Of a stretch of 64,000 nt of DNA, positions 11,160 through 22,561 are shown piece by piece; within the stretch, counting starts at the first letter, position 1; every line of letters starts with the position of its first letter. The notes under the pieces were generated by a model. It saw only the letters and a list, made by a program, of their open reading frames with translations, was not told the DNA's origin and ran no database searches. A program made the position numbers and the translations under genes. Source of the stretch: Pachypanchax playfairii (lineage: Eukaryota > Chordata > Actinopteri > Cyprinodontiformes > Aplocheilidae). The DNA lies in the NCBI GenBank assembly GCA_006937955.1, contig SSNP01000139.1:559188-623187 (forward strand). Direction: 5' to 3'.

Positions 11160-11990
11160 AACAACTGAAATAATTTGGCTTTTAGAGGGTCACTGTTTAG
11201 AAAAAGCTTCTGGAAGACCTCAAAAGTGTACTTTAGTTGTTCTTTGTAGCTGAGGTTCAGAGCATACACTCTCAGAAATAGAGGTACGAGACAAGTACAT
11301 TTTTGTACCTATAGGTAAATTGTTCCCTCAAAAGTACAATATTGGTCTTTAAAAGGTCAAAAATGTCCCTCTGAGGGTTAAAATTGATATAAAGTACAAA
11401 TTTGTACCATTTCAACTGCACCTGCAACCCTGGTCAAGGCTGGTTAATCTCCCTTTTATTACGTTTCATCCATCATTTTCAATATTATGTTTCAGAATGT
11501 TGGTTTAAAACTTCAAAATGTGGCATAATTTTACTGTTTTAGTGGAACAACTTCATAAGGTACAAAAGTGGACCTGGACTACAGGGTACACCCCCAGGGA
11601 CAAGAATTTGTACCCTTCTTGTCACTGGGGGTGTACCCTGTAGTCCAGGTCCACTAAAACAAACATGTAAACCATAATATTGAAAATAATGGATGAAACT
11701 TAATAAAATGGAGATTAACCAGCCTTGACCAGGGTTGCAGGTGCAGTTGAAATGGTACAAATTTGTACTTTATATCAATTTTAACCCTCAGAGGGACATT
11801 TTTGACCTTTTAAAGACCAATATTGTACTTTTGCGGGAACAATTTACCTATAGGTACAAAAATGTACTTGTCTCGTACCTCTATTTCTGAGAGTGTATAT
11901 GAGGCCCATGAGTAAAGCACAGCACCTTGCGATGTTCTTTTCTTCAAGTTCTTGACTTGGAGGTTTTGGATCCTGAATCGCCAATGGAAG
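11160..11990 (-). pseudogene. C-terminal remnant of a SAMD3-like protein, split by a palindromic element
   Basis: Read on the minus strand, 11990-11898 gives ...ELEEKNIARCCALLMGLI. After the inserted element, 11264 onward gives YALNLSYKEQLKYTFEVFQK. The joined order resembles the C-terminus of fish-expanded proteins annotated as sterile alpha motif domain-containing 3-like, which end with a GLxYALxLxYP-type block; this is from memory. The element sits in the codon pair I-Y with a TA duplication, so the reading frame matches on both sides. An in-frame stop lies a few codons upstream of 11990, and the usual C-terminal lysine-rich segment is altered. It is therefore a dead gene or gene-derived repeat rather than an active exon. 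No SAM domain or other exon was seen in the window. Confidence 0.45.
11267..11895. mobile_element. 629-bp palindromic (foldback) MITE, TA target
   Basis: The arms start CACTCTCAGAAATAGAGG and are inverted at the right end, flanked by TA at 11265-11266 and 11896-11897. The inversion extends inward almost to the centre near 11590-11640. There GGGTACACCCCCAGGGACA and GTCACTGGGGGTGTACCC face each other. Internal GGTACAAAxxTGTACC motifs are themselves small palindromes. It has no coding capacity. The TA target suggests mobilisation by a Tc1/mariner-type or similar transposase. A truncated copy lies at 23277-23755. Confidence 0.85.
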
Positions 11991-14900
11991 CAATGTTCAT
12001 AGTCATGTTGATGAGATTCTCTTCAAGGTCCTCAGTGTTCTTTTTTGGGGGGTGGGAACAAGAAAAAGTCAGCTTTTATTGAGTTAGGTATATTTTTTTC
12101 TCTCTCATTATTGTTACTTATTGTAGTTAAAGAAGGTATTTACCATATAATGTTAATAACAGAGAAGAGAATTGTGTTGTTTCTTTGTGAAAAAAAAAAA
12201 TGCAAACAATATCAAGTACATTGTTTACAGTAAATAAATTCTACACGTTCTTTTAAGTATACATTTTTCAAAATAAGGGTTTGGAGATGATATTTCTGTA
12301 TTTTTATCATTCATTTAACAGTTTCAAAATTAAAACTTAAGTGATAAGTTTAAAGATAAGTATAAAAATACTATTTACATTTATATTTACATTAATTTTG
12401 TAAGCTAGCAGTTGCATATGTGTTGTACCTATTTGTTGTATTCTTTGAAAAAAAAATGTACACTGACTAGCATAATTGACATACTATTCCAATCACTTGC
12501 TTAAAACAATGTTGGTGGTTTAAATGAAAGACACAACGTACCTTTAAATTGAAGAGCAACTAGATTTTCAGTAATAGCTGTTTTAAAGAGAAAACGTCCC
12601 TCTTAACAAGGGTGTATTTTAATCTAATTCAACATTCTGTGTGTTTGAATGAAACTAAAGATTAAAATCACAACTAAAACACAAAAAATAAAGATATAAC
12701 AAGCAAAGCAAATTTTCTTCTTCCACGAACACAGTAATTCAAGTCATTGCTACAGAAGCCCTGGATGACTTTTTAGAGTGTATTGGCTGGTAGATGTAAA
12801 CAAAATGCCAACGTCGTGCCCGTCAAAATTAATATTTTATAATATTTTACTTCGAAAATAATTTTTAGTGTAAGGAAATAGTGTCTTTTCATTCTGCAAC
12901 CCTCTAAACACCCCTTGGAGGCATTATTTTGTTAAAAATATAGCTTTGAATGAAAACATTCCATTTCCCACCTTTAAGGCCTGAGCATAGTCATAAAGTT
13001 GGATGTTCAAGTCTCCATGATATTCTAGCAGGTGAGGGTTATTTGAACATTTGTTTTTTTATGTGAATTCATGTAGATTGCTAATTTGCAACCAGGGTAC
13101 TAACTTTAAACATGCTCAACCCTTGAATGAACGTTTACATTTTGCTGTTCATGCTACGTTATTCCAGCTCCAGCAGGCGTGTCTGTCAGTGTGTTCTGAT
13201 GGAACAGTTGGAGACGGCAGACGCGTGTCCTTTTTCCTCCTGTCCTAGCGTCCTCTCTACAGAAAGCCGTTTTCTTTCCCTCCTTCTCATCCATCCTATC
13301 CTACATATCTGTCAGTCTTCTTTTACATTACAGATATTGTTATCTGTGTTGTAATTTCTTTATCTGACTAAATGTATACTTTGTATTTATTTTTTCTTTT
13401 GTTTTTTATTTTCTCTGCCCCAAAGCTCATTAAAAATCTTTTTCAACCTTACATGGTTCAACACAGACCCATTCACACTAATGTCCTGCAGACCTCTATC
13501 CTGCTTGTGGAGTTCTCCTTCCTGTCTTCGACTGACTGGGTAAGTCGCCTCCTTCAAATGACTCAGATCCGTCTCCCATGCTTTGGAAGCTGTTAATCTG
13601 AAACAGTCTGCTGTATTACTGCAGGCAAACTGTGAATGAATGAACAACAAATGGATCATGGTGGTTTAAGGTCACATCTAACTGTGTGGTCAGGTTGGGG
13701 TGAGTGACTCTTCTGCTCTCAACAACTTTCTCCATAATTAGCACCCCCAACACACTCTACCTTGCCTGGTCTTTAGACCATCTGATTGGCTGTTCTGGTT
13801 AGTGATTCCCCACCAACCACCAGCTGGATGTGCACAGCATCACACCCTCAGGTCACTGGTAGCATATGGAAGGAGGCTGGAACAAGTTAATCAGTTCAAC
13901 ACTGTATTAATGTTTAAAAGGGGTGGGGGGGTGGGGGTCTGAAAAGTTACACATGTAAAACAGCTGCTAAACACAGAGTCAGTCAGACCCCAATCAGATA
14001 AATCCAATCAAGTCAAACTATATTTATGAATCACGTTTCCTGCTACAGCAACCCAAATGTGCTTTTCAACATGAATTATAAAACACTGTATAATAAAATG
14101 AGAGGAAATAAAAAACAAAATTAAATAAAGTTAAATATGAATGTGTATATGCTCATCCAAACATATAAATGTACACACACAAACATTTTACATACGTGCA
14201 ACGCACATACCAGATGAATGATGGTAATAAAACCCTTTAAAATGGATCAATATACACGTTCAAACATTCAAACACACATTCGTCACATTCGCTGCATTAA
14301 CATCAGAATAAAAATGTAAAATACTGAAATCCTTACCATGTTTGTCCAAAATAAAAAGTCTTTAACTCCTTTTTGAAAACATTTGTGGATGTTCTTCAGT
14401 GGACAAGAAGACAAAGCTGCTTCTCCTGAGATGCAGGTAAAACTAAATGACCCTGGTCTGCAGTCCTGAGTGAGCTGATGGTATATAATACATCTCATGT
14501 GGTGCCAGACCGATTTGAAATTTATTCTGCTTTCAGCAGCTAGTCAGTACAGAGAACTAAGATCAGGTGTGTGATGTGCTCTGATATGCATTTTTTTGAA
14601 AGTTTCAAATCATAAATGAAATCTCTCCCACGTGCACTAACATGCGTGTGGCCATTAATCGGTGTAGAAATTTTATACTTCTTTGGCAGCAGCCTTCTCC
14701 TTCCAAAGCCCTTTTCAAATGATGATCAATGGTCCTTGAGGGATTTCTGAACAATCTCACTTTGGCAACAGCTCTTGTCCCCTGGGTTTGGAAGAACAGC
14801 AGCTGTTGCAGAAGTGCCAAACATCTGGCAGAGAAAGGTTGTAAAGTCAAAGTCTTGTCCAGAAGGTTGGCCGGAAAAACATTTGTGCTGAGGATTATGT

Positions 14901-15282
14901 AAGATGGATGAAGCTGTCATTGTTAACAGAGACTGCAAACAGCATGACACACTACTCCCCTGATGAAGGAGGCGTCTGTATCTTTCTCTCAAAGTACTGC
15001 TGAACATTTCTGTAATGATGAAAGACACGGTGGTTTTGATACGAAAGCCCGGGGGACCATTAGACAGTGCTGCATAGTGCATGCTTTGTGGCAACTGTTG
15101 TCTGAGACCCATTTCATAACTGTCTGTCTGCTACATTTCAGATTTCTTTTTTAGATTCAGACTCAGTATCCAGTGCTTTCCAATTGTGTATCTTAACTCC
15201 ATCTGCACCCATTTATCTAGTGAATTCATTTGTAATTGCATTAATCTCTACTTTTAATATTAATACATATTAATATTACATA
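11991..15282. other. No gene seen; G-run and LINE-tail-like fragment
   Basis: Mostly AT-rich. A G-run cluster lies at 13920-13937. Near 14005-14110 a stretch beginning AATCAAGTCAAACTATATTT looks like the reversed 3' tail of a non-LTR element. The 128-residue minus-strand frame at 14726-15112 contains no motif I recognise, and its opposite strand is also partly open. A 17-codon stretch at about 12960-13018 (minus) reading YHGDLNIQLYDYAQALK sits between possible splice sites, but it is too short to call. Confidence 0.3.
13920..13937 (+). other. G-quadruplex-forming motif
   Basis: Runs of four, seven and five G separated by single T bases; the seven-run can supply two G-tracts, so four tracts are available. 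Structure formation is inferred from the pattern only. Confidence 0.5.
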
Positions 15283-15286
15283 TTAA

Positions 15287-15860
15287 AGCAGTACTTATGA
15301 ACTTTCAGTTTAGGTTTATTTTGGCGGCGCCACTGGACAAAAGCGGTATTATTTTACGTGAACGAAGCCTGCATTTCCCATGAACACCAGCGCGTAGCGT
15401 CGTAAAATCCAGATACCCCGTCCGCCAGCAGTTGGATTGAACTACATTACATTTCGGTTTCCAGTGGCTGAGTGAATGAACTGTCAACCTGGTGGCCAGT
15501 TATTACTTCCATGCAAATTTCCGAAAGCTGGCATTAGCATTTTGATTTGAGAATAGAAAGATACTTACTAGTCCAGCAGGAACAGAGCCACGGCAGCATC
15601 AGTCGGAAATCCCTCCTCGACTTTGAGCTCACGCCAGCGAGTGAAAGCCGGGCCTATGTTGACTCTTGACTGTCCTTTTATCCAGTTACTCTCCCTTTTT
15701 CTTTTTTTGTCTCCTCAGACAAAACTTTTCGTTTTTTTGGGGCTTCTGCCATGTTAGCTGCAGTTGCGCGTAACAGGTCGCATCGAGTTCCATGTTTATG
15801 ACGAATGGGGAAAGGGGAAGTGACGTATGCCGAAAAGCAGCCTATCCATTCGTAGTTTTT
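15287..15860 (-). mobile_element. TTAA-type element J, one end found
   Basis: TTAA at 15283-15286 is followed by AGCAGTACTTATGAACTTT, close to the ends of the element at 56331-56793 (AGCAGAACTAAGTAAGTTTT). The other end is not visible, and the right boundary is set just past the coding exon. It carries the exon at 15569-15752. Confidence 0.5.
15569..15752 (-). pseudogene. First exon with the RVNIG-AF-RWREL motif (element J)
   Basis: On the minus strand ATG at 15752 opens MAEAPKKRKVLSEE, a basic N-terminus. A frame change in an A-rich run then leads to a frame reading GQSRVNIGPAFTRWRELKVE and later TDAAVALFLLD. The exon ends exactly at TA|GTAAGT (15563-15568), a consensus donor. The same short motif is encoded by the TTAA elements at 27.8, 56.6 and 61.9 kb. 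I recall similar N-termini in uncharacterised fish transposon-linked proteins, but no function is known to me. The frameshift makes this copy a pseudogene, and the downstream exons are absent. Confidence 0.6.
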
Positions 15861-16030
15861 TGTGTGGCAGGGTTCCCACCATCCTCCTCAAAGTTGTTTA
15901 GTGCCAGTGAAAGCGATACAGACCCCCTCAAGCCATGACAGAGGTGTCATTCAACTTGTTGTAAGTCGCCATATAATCACAGAAGTTATGAAACTATTTC
16001 ATGAAGGTTGAAAAGTTACTTAGTGTTGGT
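15861..16030. other. Short unique spacer
   Basis: Contains nothing recognised. It joins element J to the L2-type LINE tail and may hold the missing right end of J. Confidence 0.3.
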
Positions 16031-16801
16031 TTAATATGTTCCTAACAGAGCACTTTGCTCTCAGACTGCAGGTCTGCTTGTAGTTCCTAGAATTTCTAAA
16101 AGTAGAATGGGAGGAAGAGCTTTTAGTTATCAGGCTCCTCTCCTGTGGAACCAGCTTCCACTTTTTATCCGTGAGGCAGACACCTTGTGTAGTTTTAAGA
16201 ATAGAGTTAAAACTTTCCTTTTTACACAATCCTATAGTCAGGGTTAGCTTGGGTTCTCCTGAGCTTTCCCTTTAGTTATGCTGCTATAGGTTTAGACTGC
16301 CGAAGGACATACTGTCCACATGTCTTCACTCTGCTGTCTTTCTTTACTCTGACTGCCTCTGAGGAGGGTGTATCTCACATAAACAAACAATGAAATATTC
16401 CCACTAGAGCCATCAAATTGTTATTGCTTTGATTGTTACTGCTGCCATTAACTGTTTCTCTGTTTATCTTTCCATAGACATGACGACTGGCCAAAATCCA
16501 TCGGTGTTTGTCTGTGTCTCTTTCCTGTCAGCTCAGACCCCAGTCGGCTAAGGCAGAAGGCCGCCCATCCTGAGCCGGGTTCTGCTAGAGGTTTCTTCCT
16601 GTTAAAGGGAGTCGTTCCTTTCCACTGTCGCCAATCGTGCTGCTCAGGATGGGGGATTGTGCTGAACTAACAATTCAGCCCAATCGGCTAGTTCCTTAGA
16701 TAGAAAATGTTTTATTATTAATTGGTTGATTTTTCTGTGAAGTGCCTTGAAATGACTTTGTCATGAATGGGCGCTTTATAAATAAATAAACTTGAACTTG
16801 A
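16031..16801 (+). mobile_element. L2-type LINE 3' end
   Basis: Contains the C-terminus of the reverse-transcriptase protein (16047-16247) followed by the 3' UTR. The UTR holds GAGCCGGGTTCTGCTAGAGG and TTCCTGTTAAAGGGAGTCG, and it ends in TAAATAAATAAACTTGAACTTGAAAC. A short reiterated TTGAACTTGA-type tail is typical of fish L2 elements. It is 5' truncated, as usual for LINE copies. Confidence 0.8.
16047..16247 (+). pseudogene. C-terminal fragment of L2 LINE protein
   Basis: An open frame of 66 codons ends with TAG at 16245-16247. It contains GRAFSYQAPLLWNQLP and IREADTLCSFKNRVKTFLF, which are the conserved last residues of fish L2 (Maui-type) pol proteins. No start codon is expected, because this is the 3' end of a truncated copy. 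The frame is intact over its length, which suggests a fairly young insertion. No polymerase catalytic motif remains. Confidence 0.75.
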
Positions 16802-16904
16802 AACTTAATATCTAAAAGAAACAACCTGACTGTCCCTGAGTCAGTCTAATAAACATCTTTAGGATGAACTGAAACTCAAACGGCACTTTTTGGTTGAATC
16901 TACA

Positions 16905-17080
16905 ACCCTAAATCAAAAAAGTTGTGACCCTGGGTAAAATGTAAATAAAACAGAATGTAATTATTTTCTAAGTTCATAAACCCACAACATATCAGAAGAA
17001 ATTGAGATATTTTACAATTTCATTAAAAAATTGCTCATTTTGAATTTAATTGCAGCTACACATCTCAAAAAAGTAATTAA
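16905..17080 (+). repeat. Terminal fragment of a dispersed fish repeat
   Basis: Begins ACAACCCTAAATCAAAAAAG and continues with GTAAATAAAACAGAATG and CACATCTCAAAAAAGTAATT. This matches from memory the end of a common fish interspersed repeat whose superfamily I cannot name. Only one end is present. Confidence 0.45.
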
Positions 17081-17889
17081 CTAATTAATTAACTAATCAG
17101 GTTGTAAGTAAGGTAGCGGAGCCCGGTAAAGCCTTCATTGTGTAGAATACAGGTATACTTTATAAACATATCAGGCTTATTTGTGTGAAATCAACGTTTC
17201 AGTAAATTACATGTCATTTCCAGTCGTAAAAGGTGTAACTGACTGATGTTATAATGGATTGTTTATAGGTTGCCATGACAACAGGAAGTACGAAGATAGC
17301 AGGGGTTTTCTCTGCGTTAAAATACGGTACCACTGCACTGCAGATGCATTCAGTAATATACTGCGTTAAGAACAATATGTCAAATCGATTATAATCTTCA
17401 TGAAACAAGATGAGTGAACAGTACCTGGAGATGAGTACCTGAGGACGAGCGAGAGCTGCAAGCAGCAAACCCAGCTGAGAAAAAGCACAGACAGAACAGA
17501 CACACAGACTGGTCTTGAATCCCTTCCAAAACAGACACAGCCCCAACGGAGGACACAAAGGACGACACACACAGCTGGAACCCGGAAGCACGCACTTCCG
17601 GTGATGAACAGGTAAACAGGAAATCTCAAAGGACTTGATAGCGTGGCGTCTTACAGGAGGCTTGAGGGTGCATTACAGTCCAACGGAGAGAAGACAAAGG
17701 GCGGCGTCAGGGGCGATCCAGATTCAGGCAACAGTAATCCACAGCAACGAGTAGACAAATCCAGTGAGCGTCAGGCGTAGGGGGAAGAGAGAACACGTTC
17801 CAAGTTGAGATCTGAGCATCCAAGGCACAGGTAAGGCAGAGCAGAACCGCCAGTAAGAGACCATAAGGTACAACAAACTGGCGAGCAGT
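17081..17889. other. No gene seen
   Basis: A minus-strand frame of 125 codons (17214-17591) is cysteine- and serine-rich with overlapping alternative frames and no recognised motif. Bases 17600-17800 are purine-rich and resemble internal repeat sequence, but no family can be assigned. Confidence 0.3.
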
Positions 17890-18016
17890 GATCGGTCACT
17901 CATAAAGAGATTTGTCTTTGGCATGTTTACAAACTGTTTGGGGTCCAGCAGGAGTCCTCTGATGGTCCTCAGGTGGTTTAACACCAGCCTTTTTATCATG
18001 ACCACAGACATCCGGA
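17890..18016 (-). pseudogene. Reverse-transcriptase fragment of a non-LTR element
   Basis: The minus strand reads SVVMIKRLVLNHLRTIRGLL followed by LDPKQFV. This matches the fish LINE block SVVMKxFERLVLNHLRTITGxLLDPLQFAYR that lies just before the reverse-transcriptase core. About 40 residues are recognisable before the similarity is lost. No catalytic residues, UTRs or target duplications are visible. The element class cannot be fixed from so short a piece. Confidence 0.6.
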
Positions 18017-19309
18017 TGATGAGTTCTCTTACTCCTCACTGTCCAGTTGTCCTCTGTATATACTGTATACACTTTGGTTAGTTCATCCTACTTGTCATTT
18101 ACTACCATCTCACCCACATACTGCTGTGTTTCCTTTAATCGATGCGTTCAAAGATTTGTTGCAAGTTGCTTCAGTTTTGCTGATATGTCAGCTATTGTTT
18201 TGTTATCAAAAGTTCTTTGTTTTACATTTATCCTTGTGTCCCTGAGTCTTATTATCACTGCATCCCTGTATACGTCAGTTTACTAACATCTTTTGACACA
18301 TACGACTGAAACCTTTATAAAGAGGAATGAATAGTGTATTTAATTAGATATGGCTCATGTATATAACTTTGCAACATGTATATTCCTTTGAATGTGTTAA
18401 TCTAATATATTTGCCATTCACCATCTTTTGGCATTTAACACATGGTTCCACATGAACATGCAGTTGCTGGTTTTGATCTGGTTGCCTGACAGAAGCTTCA
18501 TGTTGTTTCTTCTCTGTTAATCAACAGTAGTATTTCTGAATTATCAGAGTTTTTTTTAGCATAAAAACAATCAATTTGCAGTGAATTACACAAACTGATT
18601 TTTATTAATGACTGTTAATTTTCTGAATTTTACTTAAATAAAAAGAAAGCAAGTCAATGAACACTTTTCATTGCATTTCTACATGTCAGGTTATTAAACT
18701 ACCCAGTAAAAATGAATAAAACCCCACAAACACACCAATAGCAGCCAACTACATATATCAATTGTATTTTAATCTTGATTCATGTATTTATCTTAAATTT
18801 TATTTATAACACACCTATGGTTAAACTTAGGAAAAACAGGCCTAAAACAAAATAATATGTATTTTTTTAATTCTTTCAACCTTTTTTCTTATCTTTCAAA
18901 ATTGTGATATGGTTCTTAACCAGTTTTACGCTTCTGTTGATATGGACAGCCATGTAATAGCGAAAATATTTGTTTCAATTTATTAGCAGAGAAAGTCTGT
19001 CCATAAGGTTGGATATAAGACAGAACACCCGTGTGAAATCAAGGGGTTAAAACAGATGATTAAATCATCCGAGGCAAAAACAACTGAACTATAAAAAAAG
19101 ATCAACTTCAGACATTTACTCCTCACTTTGAAAAAATATTTAAAATACAGCTCATGGTGATGTAACTGTCTTTATAGCTTTTATCCCATCACACGTTGTG
19201 CATTATTATTGCTCGTCAATGCTCTTCCCGTCATTTTTATTACATTTACCCTCGTCTGTACTTAGCCCTCTTTACTCCGAGGGAGAACTTCCACAGGAGT
19301 TTGCTGAGC
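18017..19309. other. No gene seen
   Basis: Strongly AT-rich sequence with short chance frames only. No repeat ends were recognised. Confidence 0.4.
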
Positions 19310-19690
19310 ATACATACCTAACAGAATCCCTTTTCAAATTAAATTTAAATGACCCCCTCAGCTCATAACCAAAAGCTCTCCTGACAACTTAATTTATAAT
19401 TCAGTGCTGAGCCAGGGCCTTGAGGGCTATAATGATGGCCTAAATGGAAGAAAGATGCTGCTAAATGGGCTGTTTGTTTGCACCTAAACCTCTTTACAGG
19501 CCACAAGTCCACAACTCAGCACCATGGTGTTGAGGTGAAGAAAAGGGGGTGAAGAGGGGAGGTGGAGGGCAAGTCAATTTGCTGACCACCTGCTTTCATG
19601 TCTCAGGTTGCCATTTGCAGAGAGACTACGCTGAGGATTGGGAAGATTTTAAATGTTTTTTAAGAGCATCGCAGCCCACTCAACAGGTAA
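19310..19690. promoter_or_regulatory. Candidate conserved non-coding element 1
   Basis: A block with balanced composition and homeodomain-like and TAAT-rich words: AATTAAATTTAAATGACC, TTATAATTCAGTGCTGAG and AATGATGGCCTAAATGG. It lacks open frames, repeats and simple sequence, while its flanks are low-complexity AT. This texture resembles vertebrate conserved non-coding elements. No alignment was possible, so this is a guess from composition. Confidence 0.25.
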
Positions 19691-20597
19691 GAGAATCAGT
19701 TAATAACATCTTGAGGATGTCTCTCTGAGACCTGTACACACTGAATATCAGAGGAGGGTGTTGCTGAAAAATACAACAGAAATACAGAAAAAGATAATAA
19801 AAAAAAACCACTGACATAGAAAGGCAGAGAAAAGAGAGAAAGCCACCGAGGAAAGATGGAGACTACTAGTATTCATATATGCAAACAGAAAATCTAAATA
19901 GATTTTTTAAAATAAAAACTAAATTTGAAATTTAAAGAATTCAGTAGCTAATAAACAGCGTTAAATAGTTAGAAAAACTAACACAAACCAATATTTACCC
20001 CTTTAATTTTTCTCAGCAAATGCAGCTTTCTGAAAAACAAAATTCAAAAGGCTTAAAAAAGGGGAGAAATAAAAAGAAAGTGTTATGAGAGAAATAATGA
20101 GATTGACCCAAAGTTTCTGAAAACAACAAAATGTTATTTGCTTATGATGTACTCAGATGACATCACCATCCCTCTTTGATAAAAAAAAAAGATCTTATAC
20201 AGTTTAATTCATTTTCATCACATTTGGATCTAAAAACCTCTGAACAAAAACATTTTAAAGTTTGAGGGTTTATTTTGATTATTTTTGCCACTCTAGTCTC
20301 AACAGAAATGACAAATCAGTAAATCACCAAAAAAACTAATTGAAATATGCAAATTTATAAAACAAAAAAGGTCTAAACTCATTCTTACAACACTGACTAC
20401 TGAAACACATGTTATTTGATCCTTATGTTGCCCTTCTGTCTGTATAAAAACAAAAGTAAATTGTATTTCTCAGCAAAATTATTTACACTACCTCATTTAC
20501 ACTTGTCCAGGTGTGTCATGTTGGAGTGTTTCTGAAAAGCAGAACCTAAATACAGGGACAGAACTCACAGGCACAGAGAATATAATAAAAACTTTTA
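19691..20597. other. No gene seen
   Basis: A-rich sequence with several A-runs and no recognisable repeat or coding content. Confidence 0.4.
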
Positions 20598-20602
20598 ACA
20601 AG

Positions 20603-21560
20603 TGTCATGTTTTTAAGGTTTGTTTTGAACTCCAAGAGGTAACCCAAACTCCAGATCAACACACAAGACCAGGAATCAGATTCAGTGATTTAATAAGTAC
20701 AGTGAATAAATACAGGTTAGAATAACGAGAGGCGCTAAGCCAGAGGAGGGAGAACCAGAACGGGTACTGGGCTCGGGCGAAGTCCTGGCAGTGGAGGAGA
20801 AGCAGATTAGTGGCAGGTAGTTCCAGTGAGGAGACAGAAAGCTGCGGTGAGCTGGGAATGTGCTCAGAGAACTTACAGAGTGTGAGGTGCTGTAAAGTTT
20901 TGAGGAGGGAACCAGCAGCGGTGGTGGTGATCTGGAGAATGTTGTAGATGAGAGTTGATCCAGAGTACGGTGATGAGTCCACAGGAGAAGCTGAGGCTGG
21001 GGTGACAGCGAGAGGCGCTGTAGAGACAGGTGTGGACTCCAGAGGGGACCAGAGACAGACAGGGAGCCAGGCTGGGGAGACGGTCGTGTGGGGACACGAC
21101 TTCAGGAACCCATGACAGAAGAGTCCTCCTAACGGCGTGGCAGACGGCCAGCACAGAGGTACTCAAACCTGGAGAAACGCTCCAGGTGATGGGACTATAG
21201 AGAAGGGAAGGAGAAGGCAGGTTAACCTTACTGACTATGTAGGCTACAAACTGTCAGAGCCCAAGTCAGAGCCCAAGTCAGAGCCCAAGTCAGAGCCCAA
21301 GTCAGAGCCCAAGTCAGAGCCCAAGTCAGAGCCCAAGTCAGAGCCCAAGTCAGAGCCCAAGTCAGAGCCCACGTTACCAGGATAAGTTGTGGAACAACCT
21401 GGCATCTGTCTGTGGTTCCTCCTCTGCTTAAGTACCCAGCTCGAGCTGAGCTGGGTAACGAGCCACACCTGCAGCCACTCATCAGCTGCTGCCACGCCCT
21501 GCAATGACAATTAGTGCAGACAAAAACAAACACCACACACCAGCTGCTGAGATCCTGACA
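20603..21560 (-). mobile_element. Solo LTR, copy 2, with tandem array
   Basis: On the minus strand it starts TGTCAGG and ends CATGACA. A perfect 5-bp duplication ACAAG lies at 20598-20602 and 21561-21565. It shares ordered blocks with the LTR at 6694-7505. No internal retrotransposon sequence adjoins either end, so recombination between LTRs has left a single one. A 12-bp tandem array absent from the other copy occupies 21253-21371. Probably gypsy-type, by the look of its 3' end. Confidence 0.8.
21253..21371. repeat. 12-bp tandem repeat, about 10 units
   Basis: Unit GTCAGAGCCCAA repeated almost perfectly. The unit is four codons long, so all frames stay open and produce spurious repeated peptides such as SEPK. 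It lies inside the solo LTR, next to the GGTAACGTGG block. Confidence 0.9.
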
Positions 21561-21565
21561 ACAAG

Positions 21566-22204
21566 ATAATGTGGAGAAAAAAAAAAACAGTTTAAAGAAA
21601 TAAGCCCCAGTAATCATCAATAAAATATGATCGATCAGTTGACCTAGTCAATTGATATAAAACAAAATGCTAATTGCTTTTTATAGAAAAGTATTTGGTT
21701 GTTCACATACTTTACTTATTAGGCATAATATTACTTTGAATTTAAATTGAATTGTATGAAATGTTCAGCTGAAAAACTTGTGGGTGTTTGTTAAAAAAAT
21801 ACTGGTGGCTAAAAAAAAAAAAACACCTTTTACAAAAAAAAAGAGATTTGACTGGTCTTTAGGAAGAACATAGACTACTACATGTAACATCTCAAGCACC
21901 TTGAATTACCAGCCAGGTGGAACGTTCATCAAAAGATGAAAGGAAAGCAGCACAAGGCCTTCCCCATCAGTGTTGACAGGCAGAGGCAGCACCTCAGACA
22001 ATGTAAAAAAGTCCTTCCTCACACTGCTGGATTTGACTGAATCTGACAGGTTAGAGCCAAGCAACATTTTATTTTACCAAAAACATGATTGAACTGAACC
22101 TAAGTCCTAAATATTACAGAGAAAGAAGTCAATGTGCATTAGCAGGAAAAAAGGGAGAAAGGAAACATGTTTAGTGAACTAAAGTTTGAGATCATCATAA
22201 TCAC
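21566..22204. other. No gene seen
   Basis: AT-rich spacer with A-runs near 21811 and 21834. Nothing recognised. Confidence 0.4.
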
Positions 22205-22208
22205 TTAA

Positions 22209-22561
22209 AGGAGAACGCCTGTTTTTTGCAATTGGGGCCTTATTTATTCTGTGAGATGTGTTTTACTCGTCATCAGTGGTACTTTTTTGCGATTCGGATT
22301 CGTCTCGGAGATTTTTGATTCACACGGCAAACACCTAAACGCCAATAAACGAGAATAAACGAGAGTCAGTTGGGCCTGCGGCGAACGCAGCGGCGAACGC
22401 AGGCCCAACTGACTCTCGTTTATTGGCTCGTTTAGGTGTTTGCCGTGTGAATCAAAAATCTCCGAGACGAATCCGAATCGCAAAAAAGTACCACTGATGA
22501 CGAGTAAAACACATCTCACAGAATAAATAAGGCCCCAATTGCAAAAAACGGGCGTTCTCCT
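22209..22561. mobile_element. 353-bp near-perfect palindrome flanked by TTAA (element C)
   Basis: TTAA at 22205-22208 and 22562-22565 flank ends AGGAGAACGCC and GGCGTTCTCCT. The two arms match almost base for base to the centre near 22387, where GGCGAACGCAGCGGCGAACG forms a short asymmetric spacer. Arm identity is higher than in the other foldback elements, so it is young or maintained. No coding capacity; the minus-strand 91-residue frame is a product of the palindrome. Confidence 0.85.

Noticed and set aside
12960..13018. 17-codon piece YHGDLNIQLYDYAQALK between possible splice sites as a host exon
   Set aside because: Too short, and no partner exons could be found.
14726..15112. 128-residue minus-strand frame
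   Set aside because: No recognised domain and partial openness on the opposite strand; could be an unknown repeat but not supported as a gene.
21137..21385. Frame with repeated SEPK units, and the opposite-strand repeated peptides
   Set aside because: Produced by the 12-bp tandem array in a solo LTR; every frame stays open because the unit is a multiple of three.
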